A stretch of 64,000 nt of DNA from Cheiracanthium punctorium (Eukaryota > Arthropoda > Arachnida > Araneae > Cheiracanthiidae): the NCBI GenBank assembly GCA_038373885.1, contig JAWZYV010012248.1:248001-312000 (forward strand), written 5' to 3'. Both the position numbers and the translations under genes were made by a program. The notes below the pieces were generated by a model. That model worked only from the letters and a program-made list of their open reading frames with translations, did no database searches and had not been told where the DNA came from. Positions 44,456-54,898 of this stretch are shown here, one piece after another. Position 1 is the stretch's first letter. The number at the start of each line of letters is the position of its first letter.

Positions 44456-47400
44456 GAAAGTGCCGAAGAAAGATGAGAAGTATAATCCCTGTGTGTGAGT
44501 ATGATGATCCATGAAATCAAATTTATAAATATATTGTATTGCATAAATAAAAAGATGAAACAGTTTCAATAAGTTTTTATTTATTAAAGTCTCTTAGAGA
44601 AATACTACAAACAAATTGGCTTGTGTAATGTTGTTGTCTTTATAAAATAAAAATATAAATACCCTAAAAGCACACACTGTTAATGGTAAATAAATGATCT
44701 GTGATTATGTACAGCGGGGCTTCATTTGTGACCAGTCATCTAATGATGTTGCTATCAAGTCACAATGTGAAAGGCGATTCTTGCAATTATAAAGTGATAA
44801 TGTCACAGTAATCATTTTGTGTCTTAAATCTCATTGGATGGTTGCTCATTTTAACAAGAAATTTTGATATCTCCCACCTCAGGAAAAAAAAAAAAAAATT
44901 GTTATGCATTGGAAAGAGTGAACCTCTTAAGTTTTATGATATGTACTTTCCTGGCAAGGCTCCATAATTTTCAGCATTGCTGGGAGAGCATGTAGTAGGA
45001 AGCAGCTTAATTTTTTAAGCAGCACCAATAGTGATTCAAGTTACGAGCTGCCACTAAACAGGAGAAATACCTGATAAGTGGGGGTAAGCCTACTTGGCAA
45101 TATTTGTTTGCTCGTGGAAGGCCCTCAGCTGCAATGCAACCTGGTGCCTCAATATTGACAATATGACAGTTATGCCACTAATGAGATTCGTGAAATTTCA
45201 AGAAATTTAAAATGCATATAAAGGTTACTAATGTCAAAATGGATGTCAATTTGGCTAGATACTAAATATCCAGACAAAATTTCACCTGGATATCTGGCAG
45301 CAGTATGTTTCTTATTCAGTTGTATTGTTACAAGTTTTCTAAAAATATTCGTTATTGTTTAAAAAAATTTTTCACCAGTTTTAGATCATTTAATTAAAAA
45401 ATCAGAAATCTTTTGGGGATTGTTTTTATGAAATTATGCCTGTTTTACTCCAATTAAAGTTGATGCAGACAACACTGCTTCAAAATCAATGTAACTTTGA
45501 TATTCATTGTACATTGATAAATTTCCTTACTTTCAAAATAATTTAAAAAAAAAAAGAAAACATTTCTCACCAGACAACAGTATATACGAGAGGCTGTATT
45601 CTCAGAAACACTGTTAATTCTTGGAGGAAAAAAAAAAAAAAAAAAAAAAAAAAAATTACCAAAGAATGAAGAACAGTTATTATCTTTAACAAGAACACTC
45701 AGCAAAAGACTGATGTTGAAATTTATAATAATTAAAAGCATTGTAAAATAGCACACGTAAAAATTGCTATGCATCAAGATGATTGTTTCAGGTGGTACAA
45801 AAGATTCACCCTTCTTCAGTTACAAAAATATTCCTCTGCATCAGAATTTACCACCTCAAAAAAAGTCTAAAAGTGCTTAGAATGTCTAAAAGTGAACAGG
45901 TGTTTTCTGTTTTCTTTGCGTGATAAAATTGCAATTTGGAAAATCATTAAAAGTGAAATATTTTGATTTAAAAATTGCATTTGTAGTTTTAGAATTTATT
46001 ATGTATATGTAATATCGCAGTATGAAATTTGAGGACAGATATATTGCTGGATATTTGTAATATCTGGGACATTAGCTGAATGCAGTACGTTTGCCTGAGA
46101 ACATTGCATTCCTAAATTTTACTAGTAAAAACAAAAGAACTAAACTTACTACAAAGCAACTCAAAAAAAGAAAGAAAAATCCTTAAACAGTAATTTAATA
46201 TAAATCTAAAAACATTTCTGTAAATTCCAGAACTTACTATACAGCAATTAAAATGATTGACAATCAGTGGCCCATTTTTAACCTAAAGTAACTGCAATGG
46301 ATATTTGTGGCATAGCTACTCAAAAATCTTCAATCAGTCTATACACAAAATAAAACCATTTAATTAAACAAAAGCACTTACCTTAACTTTCACAGGCGTA
46401 TCACTAATAGGTTATTTCATTTACAAACCATGAAAATTTTTTTATTTTCAACAAAATTCATTGCAGTACCAATTCACGATCAAGATTAATACATAACAAC
46501 AGAAAATAAGATACTTTACGATCAGTGGCAGATCTAGAAAATAATTCTGTATTCCCAATAGGTAAATGCTGAATCAGTTGGTTGGATAAAGCAGTCTTCT
46601 TTACGATGTGACTTCACAGCAAGAGCATCATCATTCATTTTTTATTTTTAAAAAGAACGGTAGCTTATATTTCCAGCAAAATAGCAAGTGTGGATCAGAA
46701 TTACATTTATATCTGCCCCACATGCCTGCTATTCAGCTAGTAAAAGCTCATATAGATACAAGAAATTAACCCATGCCTTTAAAAGAAATTCTATGGTATC
46801 ATCCAAGTATTTGAGTATTACTATATAGACAGAAATAAACACCCAGGTGGTTTTGTGCACTATGTTAATTATAAACAAGGCAAATTATAATATTTTAAAA
46901 TCTTTAGTACATATAGCACATTTTGTAAAGCATGCATAACTTAAAACATAGTTAACATTAAGATGTACACAGAAAATAAACACTGTAAACTGATGAACAT
47001 TGGGCATTTTAACATGTACTAATTAGATACGACAACTTATAATAGTATATTTGAAGTACTAATATAGTAAACGTAAAGAATCTAAATTAAAAACAAAGAA
47101 ATCGTATGAATAAAAAAAATACTGTGTAACCTGTATTAATCAGAAGTAATAGAAAGATATGAGTTAATGTATTACAAAAGTAGAGTATGATCAATAATAC
47201 ATAAAGACGTAAGATAACGAAACTTTAAACGTACTTACAACGAAACAGTTGCATAAGCATCCCAACTCTAACGAAAACAAATACCCGTAACTCGAATTAG
47301 ATATCCATAAAGTCACCGACCACATAATCCTTCAAAAGCAAATTTCTTCTTTAATCTGTATACATTTGTATTTGTACAAAAGATTAGCATTTTTACAAAC

Positions 47401-47491
47401 TAACTACTAAGATCAGCTATTTGTGCTGGCGAAAATGCATGGCCAAACTAGCAAAGACAATTTCGCCAAATCTGGTACGCCGCTTGGAGAC
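44456..47491. other. Intergenic or intronic, AT-rich, nothing recognised
   Basis: No gene or structured repeat was supported in these 3 kb apart from a 29-base poly-A run near 45629-45655. If the split secreted-peptide gene is real, this lies in its long intron. Confidence 0.5.
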
Positions 47492-47574
47492 CTGGAAGGA
47501 TTGACATCATTCCCTCTGCGGTGCTGCGCAGCTTCGTATTGGATGATCAACTGATCCCTATGTGTTTCCAACGT
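47492..47574 (-). CDS. MULE/CaRF-like candidate gene, possible exon 3
   Basis: Minus strand: acceptor TTTTCTACTAG, then an open frame with THRDQLIIQYE and RGNDVNPS, then a possible donor CCAG|GTCTCC. Phase 0 at the start agrees with the end of the exon at 48182-48382. The H-x-D-x-L-x4-YE pattern resembles the section after the zinc-binding region in CaRF-like proteins, but similarity is weak. The frame stays open to about 47407 if not spliced. Confidence 0.35.
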
Positions 47575-48181
47575 CTAGTAGAAAATCCGAGTATTCGGTT
47601 CGGCCAAATACTTAAATATTCGGCAACCGAATAGTAAACAAATTTAAGTATTTACCAATCGGTAAACAAATACATATTCTTTCATGAATAATAATGAATG
47701 AAAGATACAGCATTCAATTAAAACCACCTCTTTACAAAAATAAAATCAATTAAAGCAGCCCCTTTACAAAAATGCAGTCAATTAAAGCAGCCCTTCATTG
47801 GCATTTTACCTTACTTTTTAATCTGTTTTTTTCAGATATTTTAGCAGAAGTGTCTTATTAAAAACTGGTATGAAAACTCACAAAAATAGGTGTTTAAACT
47901 TACAAAATAAGTTTTCACAAAAATGGGACACTAGAAAAAATTCCTGGATCAAACCCTGAGATAGCATGTCTGCACATTGTTTTAGCAAGTATTGATGCTA
48001 TTCTTAACTTAGTCAATTTAAACCATAGCAATCAATTTACATACTTTGGTTTAAGTAATAAATAACAAATTTATATGTAGGTAATCTGGAAAGCTGTTAT
48101 GCTAAGCTTTTGCAAAAATTTGAACTTAGTGTTGCTTTTAGTTCAACGTTGTTTGTATTAAGAAAATATAAATATATTTAC

Positions 48182-48382
48182 ATACTGTTGCACTACAAGT
48201 TTTAGCTTTGCAGGACAATCCGTGTTCTTGACCTGTCGTAAACATTTCCCACGATAGCGTGCATCGGTGTTGTGCTGACACCCGAAATCTTTTCTATAGA
48301 TTAAACGTTTCCCAGCACATTTGTGAGTTCTGGCCACTCTCCAAACAGTTTTGCTGGAGCTTATAAAAGCATCGATCCACTC
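48182..48382 (-). CDS. FAR1/CaRF-type zinc-binding exon (MULE-related)
   Basis: Minus strand, 67 codons, phase 0 at both ends, with acceptor TATTACAG|GAG and donor TAT|GTAAAT. The protein has the pattern EWIDAFISSSKTVWRVA, then K-C-A-G, YRKDFGCQHNTDARY and VKNTDCPAKLKLVV. The spacing C...C-x-H-N-T...K-N-T-x-CPA-x-L-x-L-x-V is typical of the FAR1/ALS2CR8 (CaRF)-like DNA-binding region, which occurs in MULE transposases and in transcription factors derived from them. It lies between a compatible exon 256 bp upstream and a weaker candidate downstream. Whether this is an element copy or a domesticated host gene is open; no stop or frameshift interrupts this exon. Confidence 0.6.
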
Positions 48383-48465
48383 CTGTAATATAGATAAAGA
48401 AAACTTATTAAAATGTGCGTAAATATTGTATCAATTTGATTATAGTGAAATGACAGTGGTGTATA

Positions 48466-48543
48466 AAAAGTAGGAAACCACGTGGTTTACACTTAACGGT
48501 CCAAAAAATGAAAAAGTAGGAAACCGCGTGGTTTACACTAAAC
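48466..48543. repeat. Two direct copies of a palindromic E-box phrase
   Basis: AAAAGTAGGAAACCACGTGG-TTTACACT at 48466 and the same with one change (CGCGTGG) at 48512, 46 bp apart. The core AAACCACGTGGTTT is a perfect palindrome. It lies in the intron between the exons at 48639-48770 and 48182-48382. Confidence 0.8.
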
Positions 48544-48638
48544 AATACATGCATAAAAAAATAAACTTCGCGATTCTATGGAAAGATATAAAGCAGAAAC
48601 ATCGAAATAAAAGATGTAAAAGTAAAGTGTATACAAAC

Positions 48639-48770
48639 TATAGCCGTCTTTTCATCCCTAACTTCAGAAATACGTAGATCAGTCTGAAGTATACCGGACT
48701 GATTGACATCCCTATTAATTACTTTATACGTATACCCGTTTGGTAATTTTAGGGCAGTTATTTCATCCAT
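48639..48770 (-). CDS. MULE/CaRF-like candidate gene, exon 1
   Basis: Minus-strand ATG at 48770 opens 44 codons (start MDEITALKLPNG, later SEVRDEKTAI) that end, if a weak donor ATA|GTTTGT is used, in phase 0. Joining in that phase with the next exon places DEKTAI before EWIDAF, which looks like a natural continuation into the zinc-binding region. The donor is poor, so exon limits are uncertain. Confidence 0.45.
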
Positions 48771-48929
48771 TGCGAAAAAAAACAATACAATATAATGTCT
48801 CAACTAGAAGCAAATGGCAAACACGTACGACAACGACTCAAAGCAAATGGCAAATAACCACACAAGCACAACGCCAACGCCAAATCGTTTGTGCGCCAAG
48901 GGTTGCCGAGATCTTGTCCAACTTTGGAC

Positions 48930-49293
48930 TTTCCACCAATCAGAAGACTCGCCTCCAAAAACACTATGTGGGTATTGTGAATATGCGATGAGCACAGAAA
49001 TGCTCTAAAAAACCCATATTGTATTTCCCCTCCCTATTAGGCGATTCATCTTGGATTTTTCTTTGTTGGCAACTTGCCAATTTTCTGCGCTAAAGATAGA
49101 ATTTTCCGTCTTGACAGGTTTTCTGTCCTAAAAATAGACGGATATGGAGTTCGTTTCCACGTCCGTAAGCAGTTTCCGTTTCATACAGGTTAACATGCAA
49201 TGAAAAACATTAATTGCCGCTGGGACTAAATTTTTTTTCCAACTAAGACAGGTTTCCGTTTCATGCAGGGTCCGTTTTAGACAGGTTTTACTG
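48930..49293 (+). mobile_element. Tigger-derived non-autonomous element, right end
   Basis: AAAACACTATGTGGGTATTG then TGAATATGC (48956-48984) matches the leader of the Tigger at 37.9 kb. The right end has subterminal GTTTCCGTTTCATACAGGTT and TCCGTTTTAGACAGGTTTTA blocks and finishes CAGGTTTTACTG before TA. The left end is not identified. Confidence 0.65.
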
Positions 49294-50038
49294 TATATAT
49301 AAGTTCGAATAACTTCACCTATGTTTTAGCTCTTTGCGTAAATTCATTTGGGCTATCGGTTTTTGAATTACAAGCTTTAAACACCCTTTTCCGCCAAGTT
49401 GGCAAAAATTGCCTATTTTTGACAATCGATTGTGGCTAAACCGCTGAGCCGAATTTAACTTTTAAGGACTCATTAGAAGCGGAACTTTATGCTCCTTAAT
49501 TTTGTAATAAATCACTTCTCGGTACGATGCACCGTTTTCCAGGTATATGCGAAAAACTGAAAAAAGTGCCAAAATTTCGCGGTTTTCTTGCTCCTGAAAG
49601 TTAAATCCACCTAAATTTACTTCGCAAAACCCACCCGGCACTTACTTGGGATGCTGACGGTGGATTAAAATCATCTTTCTTATTATAGAATAGATGATTT
49701 TAATCATCTATTCACCGTCAGCATGCACGGTGGATTAAAATCATCTTCAGCTCTGCCATATTTTTCGGGCAGCACGGCCTTATTTTCGTCTTATTTGCCT
49801 GGGGTAGAATGGCGGTTTCTTTCCTGCAGCAGTAGATATAAGAGGGAGATGACGTGACAATGCACATGTGTGTGGAGTTGTACTGCAATCAACTAGATTT
49901 CGAAATATAGTACCTGGGTCAATGTGCCCCATGGCCAACATGACTCGGTCTCCCTTACTTTACAAAAAAAAAATTCCCTTTTTAATTCATAATGAAATAG
50001 AACTTTTTACAAATATTATTAGCAGGAACAATTTATAT

Positions 50039-50077
<39 letters not shown>

Positions 50078-50214
50078 TTTTATCTCTGCATATGGTAACT
50101 GGAAAACAATTTAAAATATAAGCATAAAGTGTTTTCACACATGTATAACTTTTGACATAATGCATAAAATAGTCTATAAATATGAAATTGCATCGTTGTT
50201 TGTTGCTTTTGGTT
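49294..50214. other. Intergenic with a hairpin and poly-T run
   Basis: Contains the hairpin at 49651-49724 and a run of about 34 T at 50041-50074. No gene supported. Confidence 0.5.
49651..49724. repeat. Hairpin with ATGCTGACGGTG arms
   Basis: ATGCTGACGGTGGATTAAAA then TCATCT pairs with AGATGATTTTAATC and CACCGTCAGCAT, with a 7-base bulge. The half-site CACGGTGGATTAAAATCATC repeats again at 49726-49746. Confidence 0.85.
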
Positions 50215-50402
50215 TCGTCAAAAATGCACGAGAGCTATCTGCCTAGGAGGAGGTGCCTTTGGAGGAGGACATTTAAGACGCTCTAATAGGTATTCAGGTT
50301 TTAGCTGTAGAAAATCGCCCAAAACATCAGGCCGTTGGATCGACAGCCGCGTGGTAGGTGAAAACCCTGCACAGTTAAGCCATCTCCTAATATTCAGTGT
50401 GT
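50215..50402 (-). repeat. SINE copy, inverted and diverged
   Basis: The reverse complement has ACGCGGCTGTCGATCCAACG, ATTTTCTACAGCTAAAACCT and CTAGGCAGATAGCTCTCG, the same order as in the SINEs near 43 kb, with an A-box-like TGGCTTAACTG at the head. Confidence 0.6.
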
Positions 50403-51025
50403 TATATACTCGGTCATTGGTCGGCGGAATTGCTTTGGATAAAAAAATTGTCTTTAAATGTGCATAATAATTAATTTAACCCTTTATATACTGACGGTAC
50501 TTAAAAGTACTGTAAAAATAAAATTGTGAAAAAAAAATTTGATTCATTGTAACTATTTCTTTGAAAAATAACTACCAAATACTTCATTTAATCATCTTGC
50601 ATCACGATTGTATCTTCCTTTAAACTAAGACTGTTTTAAATGGACAGATTTCCGCCCGATTCCTAATCATGTCTAGCCAGAGAAAAAAAAAATGAGCATT
50701 AGTGAATTTCCAAATGTTGGTTTTGTGATTAAAATATTAGATTTCCCAAAAGTGTGTCAAATATTAATTACTACTTTATATCTTCAGTCTTGTTTGTGGT
50801 ATGCACTTTTGAAAAGACTTTTAATTGCTTATGAAACAGTTATCATAGACGAATACTAGCGTTTGTTGAATTTTTTCTCAATTTTCTTCTTTATCATTGA
50901 TCAGTATTAATCACTCATTTAGCAGCAGAAAGTAAATGTTTAAAGTTCATATTATTGGTAATTTTTAATTTGGAAGATAAAGGATTAAGTGACTTTAAAC
51001 AGCCTTCATCGCATATATAGGCAAG
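50403..51025. other. Intergenic, no feature recognised
   Basis: AT-rich; no gene or repeat structure supported. Confidence 0.5.
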
Positions 51026-51457
51026 GTGGAGGAAGTCTTCATTCAGAGTGTAAAACTAGATCTTCACAGCAGTGTGTACCAGGCAGCGATAGAAGAAGCA
51101 CTGATAGGGTCCTCGAACTCCTGGCAAGGCGGCACAGTACTTCTATTTTCGGACAGCCCATCTGCTCTACAAGGACTAAGATCTCGCAGGACTCGTGATC
51201 ATTTATTACTGAAAATCAAATACCTACTGAGAGCACAACTAGACATGAAGAGAATGGAGAAAGTTGAGGGACATATTCAAGATCATAAAGGACCAATCCC
51301 TTCTCGGCTAGCACAGTCTAATACTCATTCCTGGACCTTCCCAAAGACCTTCATAGACTATGTTAGTAGGCAGTGCCTTGCCCTATCACAACAAAGGGAC
51401 TACAGTCAGCTATTGACAGTGGGGGAGGGGATAAGTCTGGTCGCGATGTATCCATGA
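51026..51457 (+). pseudogene. RNase H fragment of a non-LTR retrotransposon
   Basis: The frame contains SVYQAAIEEAL, then GGTVLLFSDSPSALQGLRS and RTRDHLLLKIKYLLRAQL. LLFSDSPSAL is the FTDSQSAL-type motif carrying a catalytic Asp of the RNase H domain of I- or Jockey-like LINEs. After about residue 85 the similarity weakens (a GHIQDHKGPIPSRLAQSN stretch recalls the usual GH-x-G-I-x-GN-E-x-AD end). No reverse transcriptase lies upstream, so this is a truncated relic. Confidence 0.65.
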
Positions 51458-51629
51458 CTGTTCAATATAAGCGAGTTTAAAAAACAAGTAATTGCTCCTA
51501 TTCCCCCCCCTTTTTTTTTTGGTAAAGTTTATTAAATAAAGTGCATAGTTCCCGTGAAAGGCTTTAAGGTTGGCTCCGTCGTCCAAGCCAGCTGCCCTGA
51601 GGCATTCGAAAATGCACACATTAATAGTT

Positions 51630-51787
51630 AGGACGCGAGATGAAAAACAGGCGTCTCGAGTCTCGTAAAACAGCCTAAAAGCTTTGTCTCGTCTCGCAAA
51701 ATCCCTATATCGTAATGTTAACAATATTTGTCTCGTCTCACAAAAAAGCTGCAAATCTCTGTATCGTCTCACGTCCATCCCTATTCA
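51630..51787. mobile_element. GGATGGACGCGAGAC MITE, copy A
   Basis: TTAGGACGCGAGATGAAAAA at the left and GTCTCGTCTCACGTCCATCC then CTA at the right, with repeated GTCTCG in between. Same family as 53668 and 61480. The left end is partly lost. Confidence 0.65.
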
Positions 51788-52396
51788 TAGTCACATCCCT
51801 TTTCCGTTCAATGCAACTTCATTTATATATAATCTATTTTGTAAATATGCTAACATTGCCTATGATAATGCTTGTCTGTCAGAAAAATTCTAAGGTTATA
51901 TCTAAAATAGTTTTAAATAGATCACTAGTTTAGAATTCTGCAACTACAGTACTCTTTTGTTCTTTTTCTTTTTTAACATTTTCCAACATTTCCAACCAAG
52001 GGTTTTGTATTCAATGAAATACATGATAAGCTTGTCGATTTTTGGATCTACAGTCATAAACCTAAAATTTTTATGGCAAATTTCATAAAAGTTTGCTGTT
52101 GTTTTATGCCACGAGAAATTTCTAACATTGATATTGTCAATTGTAAAATTATGTCACAATGAGTTTGAATTTCGTTTTATTACTTTTTATTTATTTGTTT
52201 GCATATTTCATTTTTTCGTCTCTGGCTGACCTTGTACTTTTTTAAAATCAAAATAAGAAAACAAATCATTCAGCTTAAACTGCAACTTCACGATATATGC
52301 ATTTATAACGTAGTGAGACAGTTTCCTCTTCTTCAAAGGCGATCGAAACAAATAAAATAATCAATAATAAAGTGAATGTTGTCGAGATATACTCAC
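51788..52396. other. Intergenic or intronic, no feature recognised
   Basis: AT-rich; adjoins the signal-peptide exon. On the minus strand it would be the start of that gene's intron. Confidence 0.4.
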
Positions 52397-52444
52397 CGAC
52401 AAAGCACCTGAGAAACAGGTAACAAGAACAAGTAATATTTTCAT
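52397..52444 (-). CDS. Signal-peptide exon 1 of a secreted protein
   Basis: Minus strand, ATG at 52444, then 16 codons encoding a Lys near the start, a run of hydrophobic residues (ILLVLV) and a small-residue end (SGALS), a textbook signal peptide. A strong donor TCG|GTGAGT follows in phase 0, and a TATA box lies about 75 bp upstream. Together these make a real first exon likely. The nearest same-strand exon that fits a secreted product is the cysteine-rich exon at 32380-32488, also phase 0. The link is inferred; no transcript evidence is available here. Confidence 0.6.
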
Positions 52445-52512
52445 AGTTAGAATGACAGTATCTAATACTAAAAGAAATACGAATTTTTCTGCATTCGTCA
52501 AACGAGACTGCG

Positions 52513-52520
52513 TTTATATA
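52513..52520 (-). promoter_or_regulatory. TATA box for the signal-peptide exon
   Basis: TATATAAA on the minus strand, about 70 bp before the start codon, a normal distance for a short 5' leader. Confidence 0.55.
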
Positions 52521-53329
52521 CGTATGTAATATCTATTTTCTTTTTTTTAATCAAAAGACGCTAAGCAAATTTTATTCTTGTTTTCTTTCTTAAAGTCAAA
52601 TTCTGTCTTTTAAGCATGACATTTACTTATTTAAAATGCACACTACAAGGCGTACACAATTAATTATGGTACATGTTGTTTTTGTTTTTTGCATATTTGA
52701 AGAGATTGTGTAACATTTTGACATAATACTGCTACTTGGGTTGATCAGCTATTCTGTGTTTCAATTTAGTTTGAAATTCACTTTCTACGTGCCAGATAAG
52801 TTAAACCTTTCCATTTGATTGTGTGCAAATCTGTGAATTAGACTGCGATATACTGATCTTTAAAATTCACTTTGGATAACATTAGGTTAGCGAATTCTCA
52901 GCAAACAGTGGTGGTAACACCAAGTTGAATTCCGTTTTGGGGATTTATTTTTAACGCGAAATTTGGTGTGACTTTGGGCATGGCTCTTGTAGCAGAACTA
53001 CTCAATTTCGCCATCTCTAGACTTAAATTTTACTTTAACTATAAAACTGAACGAACAAAGGAATAAAGAAGTAGAAACATTTTTTTGGGAGGGGAGAAGG
53101 GAGGGGTTAAGCTTCTTTAATTAGTTCTAGAACGCCCTGACTCTGACTGGTCTCAGTAATACTTATATGAATAAAATTGGAATTTTGTCCACTTTTATTG
53201 CTTATAAAATTAATTACTTGTAATAAAAAAAATTTGCTATTTCGATCCGTTTCAAGCACCTGGGAATCCAGTACAACCAACAAAAAATAAGTTAGTTTGT
53301 CGTTCTGTCATTTTATCTGTGGCGCTTTG
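52521..53329. other. Intergenic, no gene supported
   Basis: AT-rich with a G-run near 53085-53100. Nothing recognised. Confidence 0.5.
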
Positions 53330-53667
53330 TTCATTCGCGCATCACGTAAAAATGACTGAATCGAACGAAACGAAATTTGTGACATCGTGACATGTCAGGT
53401 GGTCACTCAACTTTAACTATGAGCATCGATTTTTTTTTTAAATTTTGATTAGATTTTGACAATTTTTTTTTTCCAATTGCGCATGCTTTTGGCAGCTCAT
53501 TACTTAATAACAACTAAAACGAATGAAGTTACATTTGATGATATAAAAGGTGATTTATCAACTCAAATTACAGAAATCGAGTTTTTAAAAATTTTGATTT
53601 TATTTTCCGATTTTGCTAAATTGTTGCAAACTGCGTAAATTTTTGTTTACGCATCACGTAATAACGA
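53330..53667 (+). repeat. Two units of an about 165-bp monomer
   Basis: Units share CGCATCACGTAAwAAyGACT, GAACGAAA/GAATGAA, GTGATTTATCAACTCAA-like GGTGGTCACTCAACTTTAAC, and GCATCGATTTTT or AAATCGAGTTTTT. The same monomer occurs twice at 61607-61855, in both places next to the GGATGGACGCGAGAC MITE. Confidence 0.75.
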
Positions 53668-53900
53668 CTAGGGATGGACGCGAGACCATGCGAGACGAGA
53701 AATAGCACATGTCTCTTATCGTCTCGCAATTTCACATCGAAGTTTCATCCCGCACTTGGAAGTATCGTCTCACAGTCTCGCGAGAGACGAGACCGCGAGA
53801 TCGGTCTCGCATATTGTCTGATGCCCAAAATGTCTTTATTTTTACTCTCTTGTATGAAGTAAATAATGCACAGGCGTCTCGCGTTTATCGCGGTTTAGCA
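53668..53900. mobile_element. GGATGGACGCGAGAC MITE, copy B
   Basis: Begins CTAGGGATGGACGCGAGACC, then CGAGACGAG, TCGTCTCAC, AGTCTCGCGAGAGACGAGAC and AGATCGGTCTCGC. The right end near 53880 (GGCGTCTCGCG) is imperfect. Another start-like phrase, CTAGGGATGG, occurs at 54187. Confidence 0.65.
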
Positions 53901-54589
53901 TATTGTATTCATATCAATGGCGAATCTAGAATTTTTTTAAAAATTAATTTATTTTTTATGGAATGGGGGGGGGGGGAAGCGCAAAACTTGGATAGCAGCA
54001 GAATTGCAAGAAATATGCCGTTCTCAGATAAGAAAGCTATTTTATCTAGTGTAAATACATCTCTCTCGGAGGGGACTCGCACCCTTCCCTTGGATGGGTT
54101 CTGCTTCATATTTACATCCGGGTGCGAAGTATCAAAATGCAATTGCATGCAATGGAATATCCTTGCAAATTACTTTTAACACGAACTAGGGATGGTTGAG
54201 AGACGTACTTGAGAACAGGGCCGGACTGGGGCATCGGGTGGTCGGGTGAGGTAAACTAAGCAGCGATAAGAGTGATCATGTTAAACATGGGTTCAAAAGT
54301 GGGTATGAGGGCAATCGGTGCTTTCGGTACATTTTCATATTTTCAAAAGCACTAAAACACACACACAATTATAGAACAATAAAACAACTCTTTTATGCCT
54401 TTGGCGGCTATGCCACTCCCTTACATGTCCCCAAATTGGCGTGTGTGTGCACCAACTGAAGGACGACCCGTGGCCGGGAGTCAGAACCCGCAATCGCAAT
54501 TTTAAGTGCCGAATTCCCGCTGCACTTTTCAGTTTCTCCGTCGAATGTAAATATCCATCCCGTGCATGCGCACTTGCAGAAGAGATCGC
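53901..54589. other. Intergenic; region upstream of a promoter
   Basis: Contains a G-run near 53965, a GCCGGACTGGGGCATCGG phrase near 54221 that resembles hAT ends but lacks a partner, and a GC-richer part from 54430. No gene supported. Confidence 0.4.
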
Positions 54590-54596
54590 TATAAAA
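54590..54596 (+). promoter_or_regulatory. TATA box of a candidate gene
   Basis: TATAAAA followed about 35 bp later by TTCAGCAGTCAG, an arthropod initiator-like sequence (A at about 54627), in a locally GC- and CpG-richer stretch. This combination suggests a Pol II start site. Confidence 0.5.
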
Positions 54597-54667
54597 CATC
54601 TTGACAGCAGTCGAGAGCGGCAGTTCAGCAGTCAGCGGCCGAGGATAGTGGTATTCACCAGCCAGCC

Positions 54668-54815
54668 ATGCTCGTCCTTGTGAGTCGCCATTATGAGATG
54701 CCGGGTGCTTCTTCTTGTCATCCTTTTCCAGATATTGCGACTTCAGTGGGAGTTTCTCAGACCATGAGTCCGGAAGATGCGGCACTGTCCAGAAGTAAAA
54801 AATTCGTCCGGCTGC
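54668..54815 (+). CDS. Possible first exon downstream of the TATA promoter
   Basis: The first ATG after the initiator (54668) opens a frame with MLVLVSRHYEMPGASSC at the start and RSKKFVRL at the end, and a good donor C|GTAAGA at 54816. A second ATG (54692) in another frame would encode a short hydrophobic leader (RVLLLVILFQ) but stops after 24 codons. Neither is recognised. An early donor (GTGAGT, 54680) is also possible, so the coding frame is uncertain. Confidence 0.3.
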
Positions 54816-54898
54816 GTAAGAATCCTGTGAATCTAAAATTGTTAGTATCAATTGTTACGTTCAATTCTTGTTCTATGTGTTCTACGTTAAAAACTTAA

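Noticed and set aside
48182..48382. Zinc-binding exon as a middle exon of the secreted-peptide gene
   Set aside because: Phases would allow it, but a DNA-binding region in a secreted peptide is implausible and a closer matching exon (48639-48770) exists.
54408..54851. 147-codon open frame on the minus strand
   Set aside because: It lies antisense to the promoter and exon candidate, has no recognised motif, and is favoured by the local GC rise.
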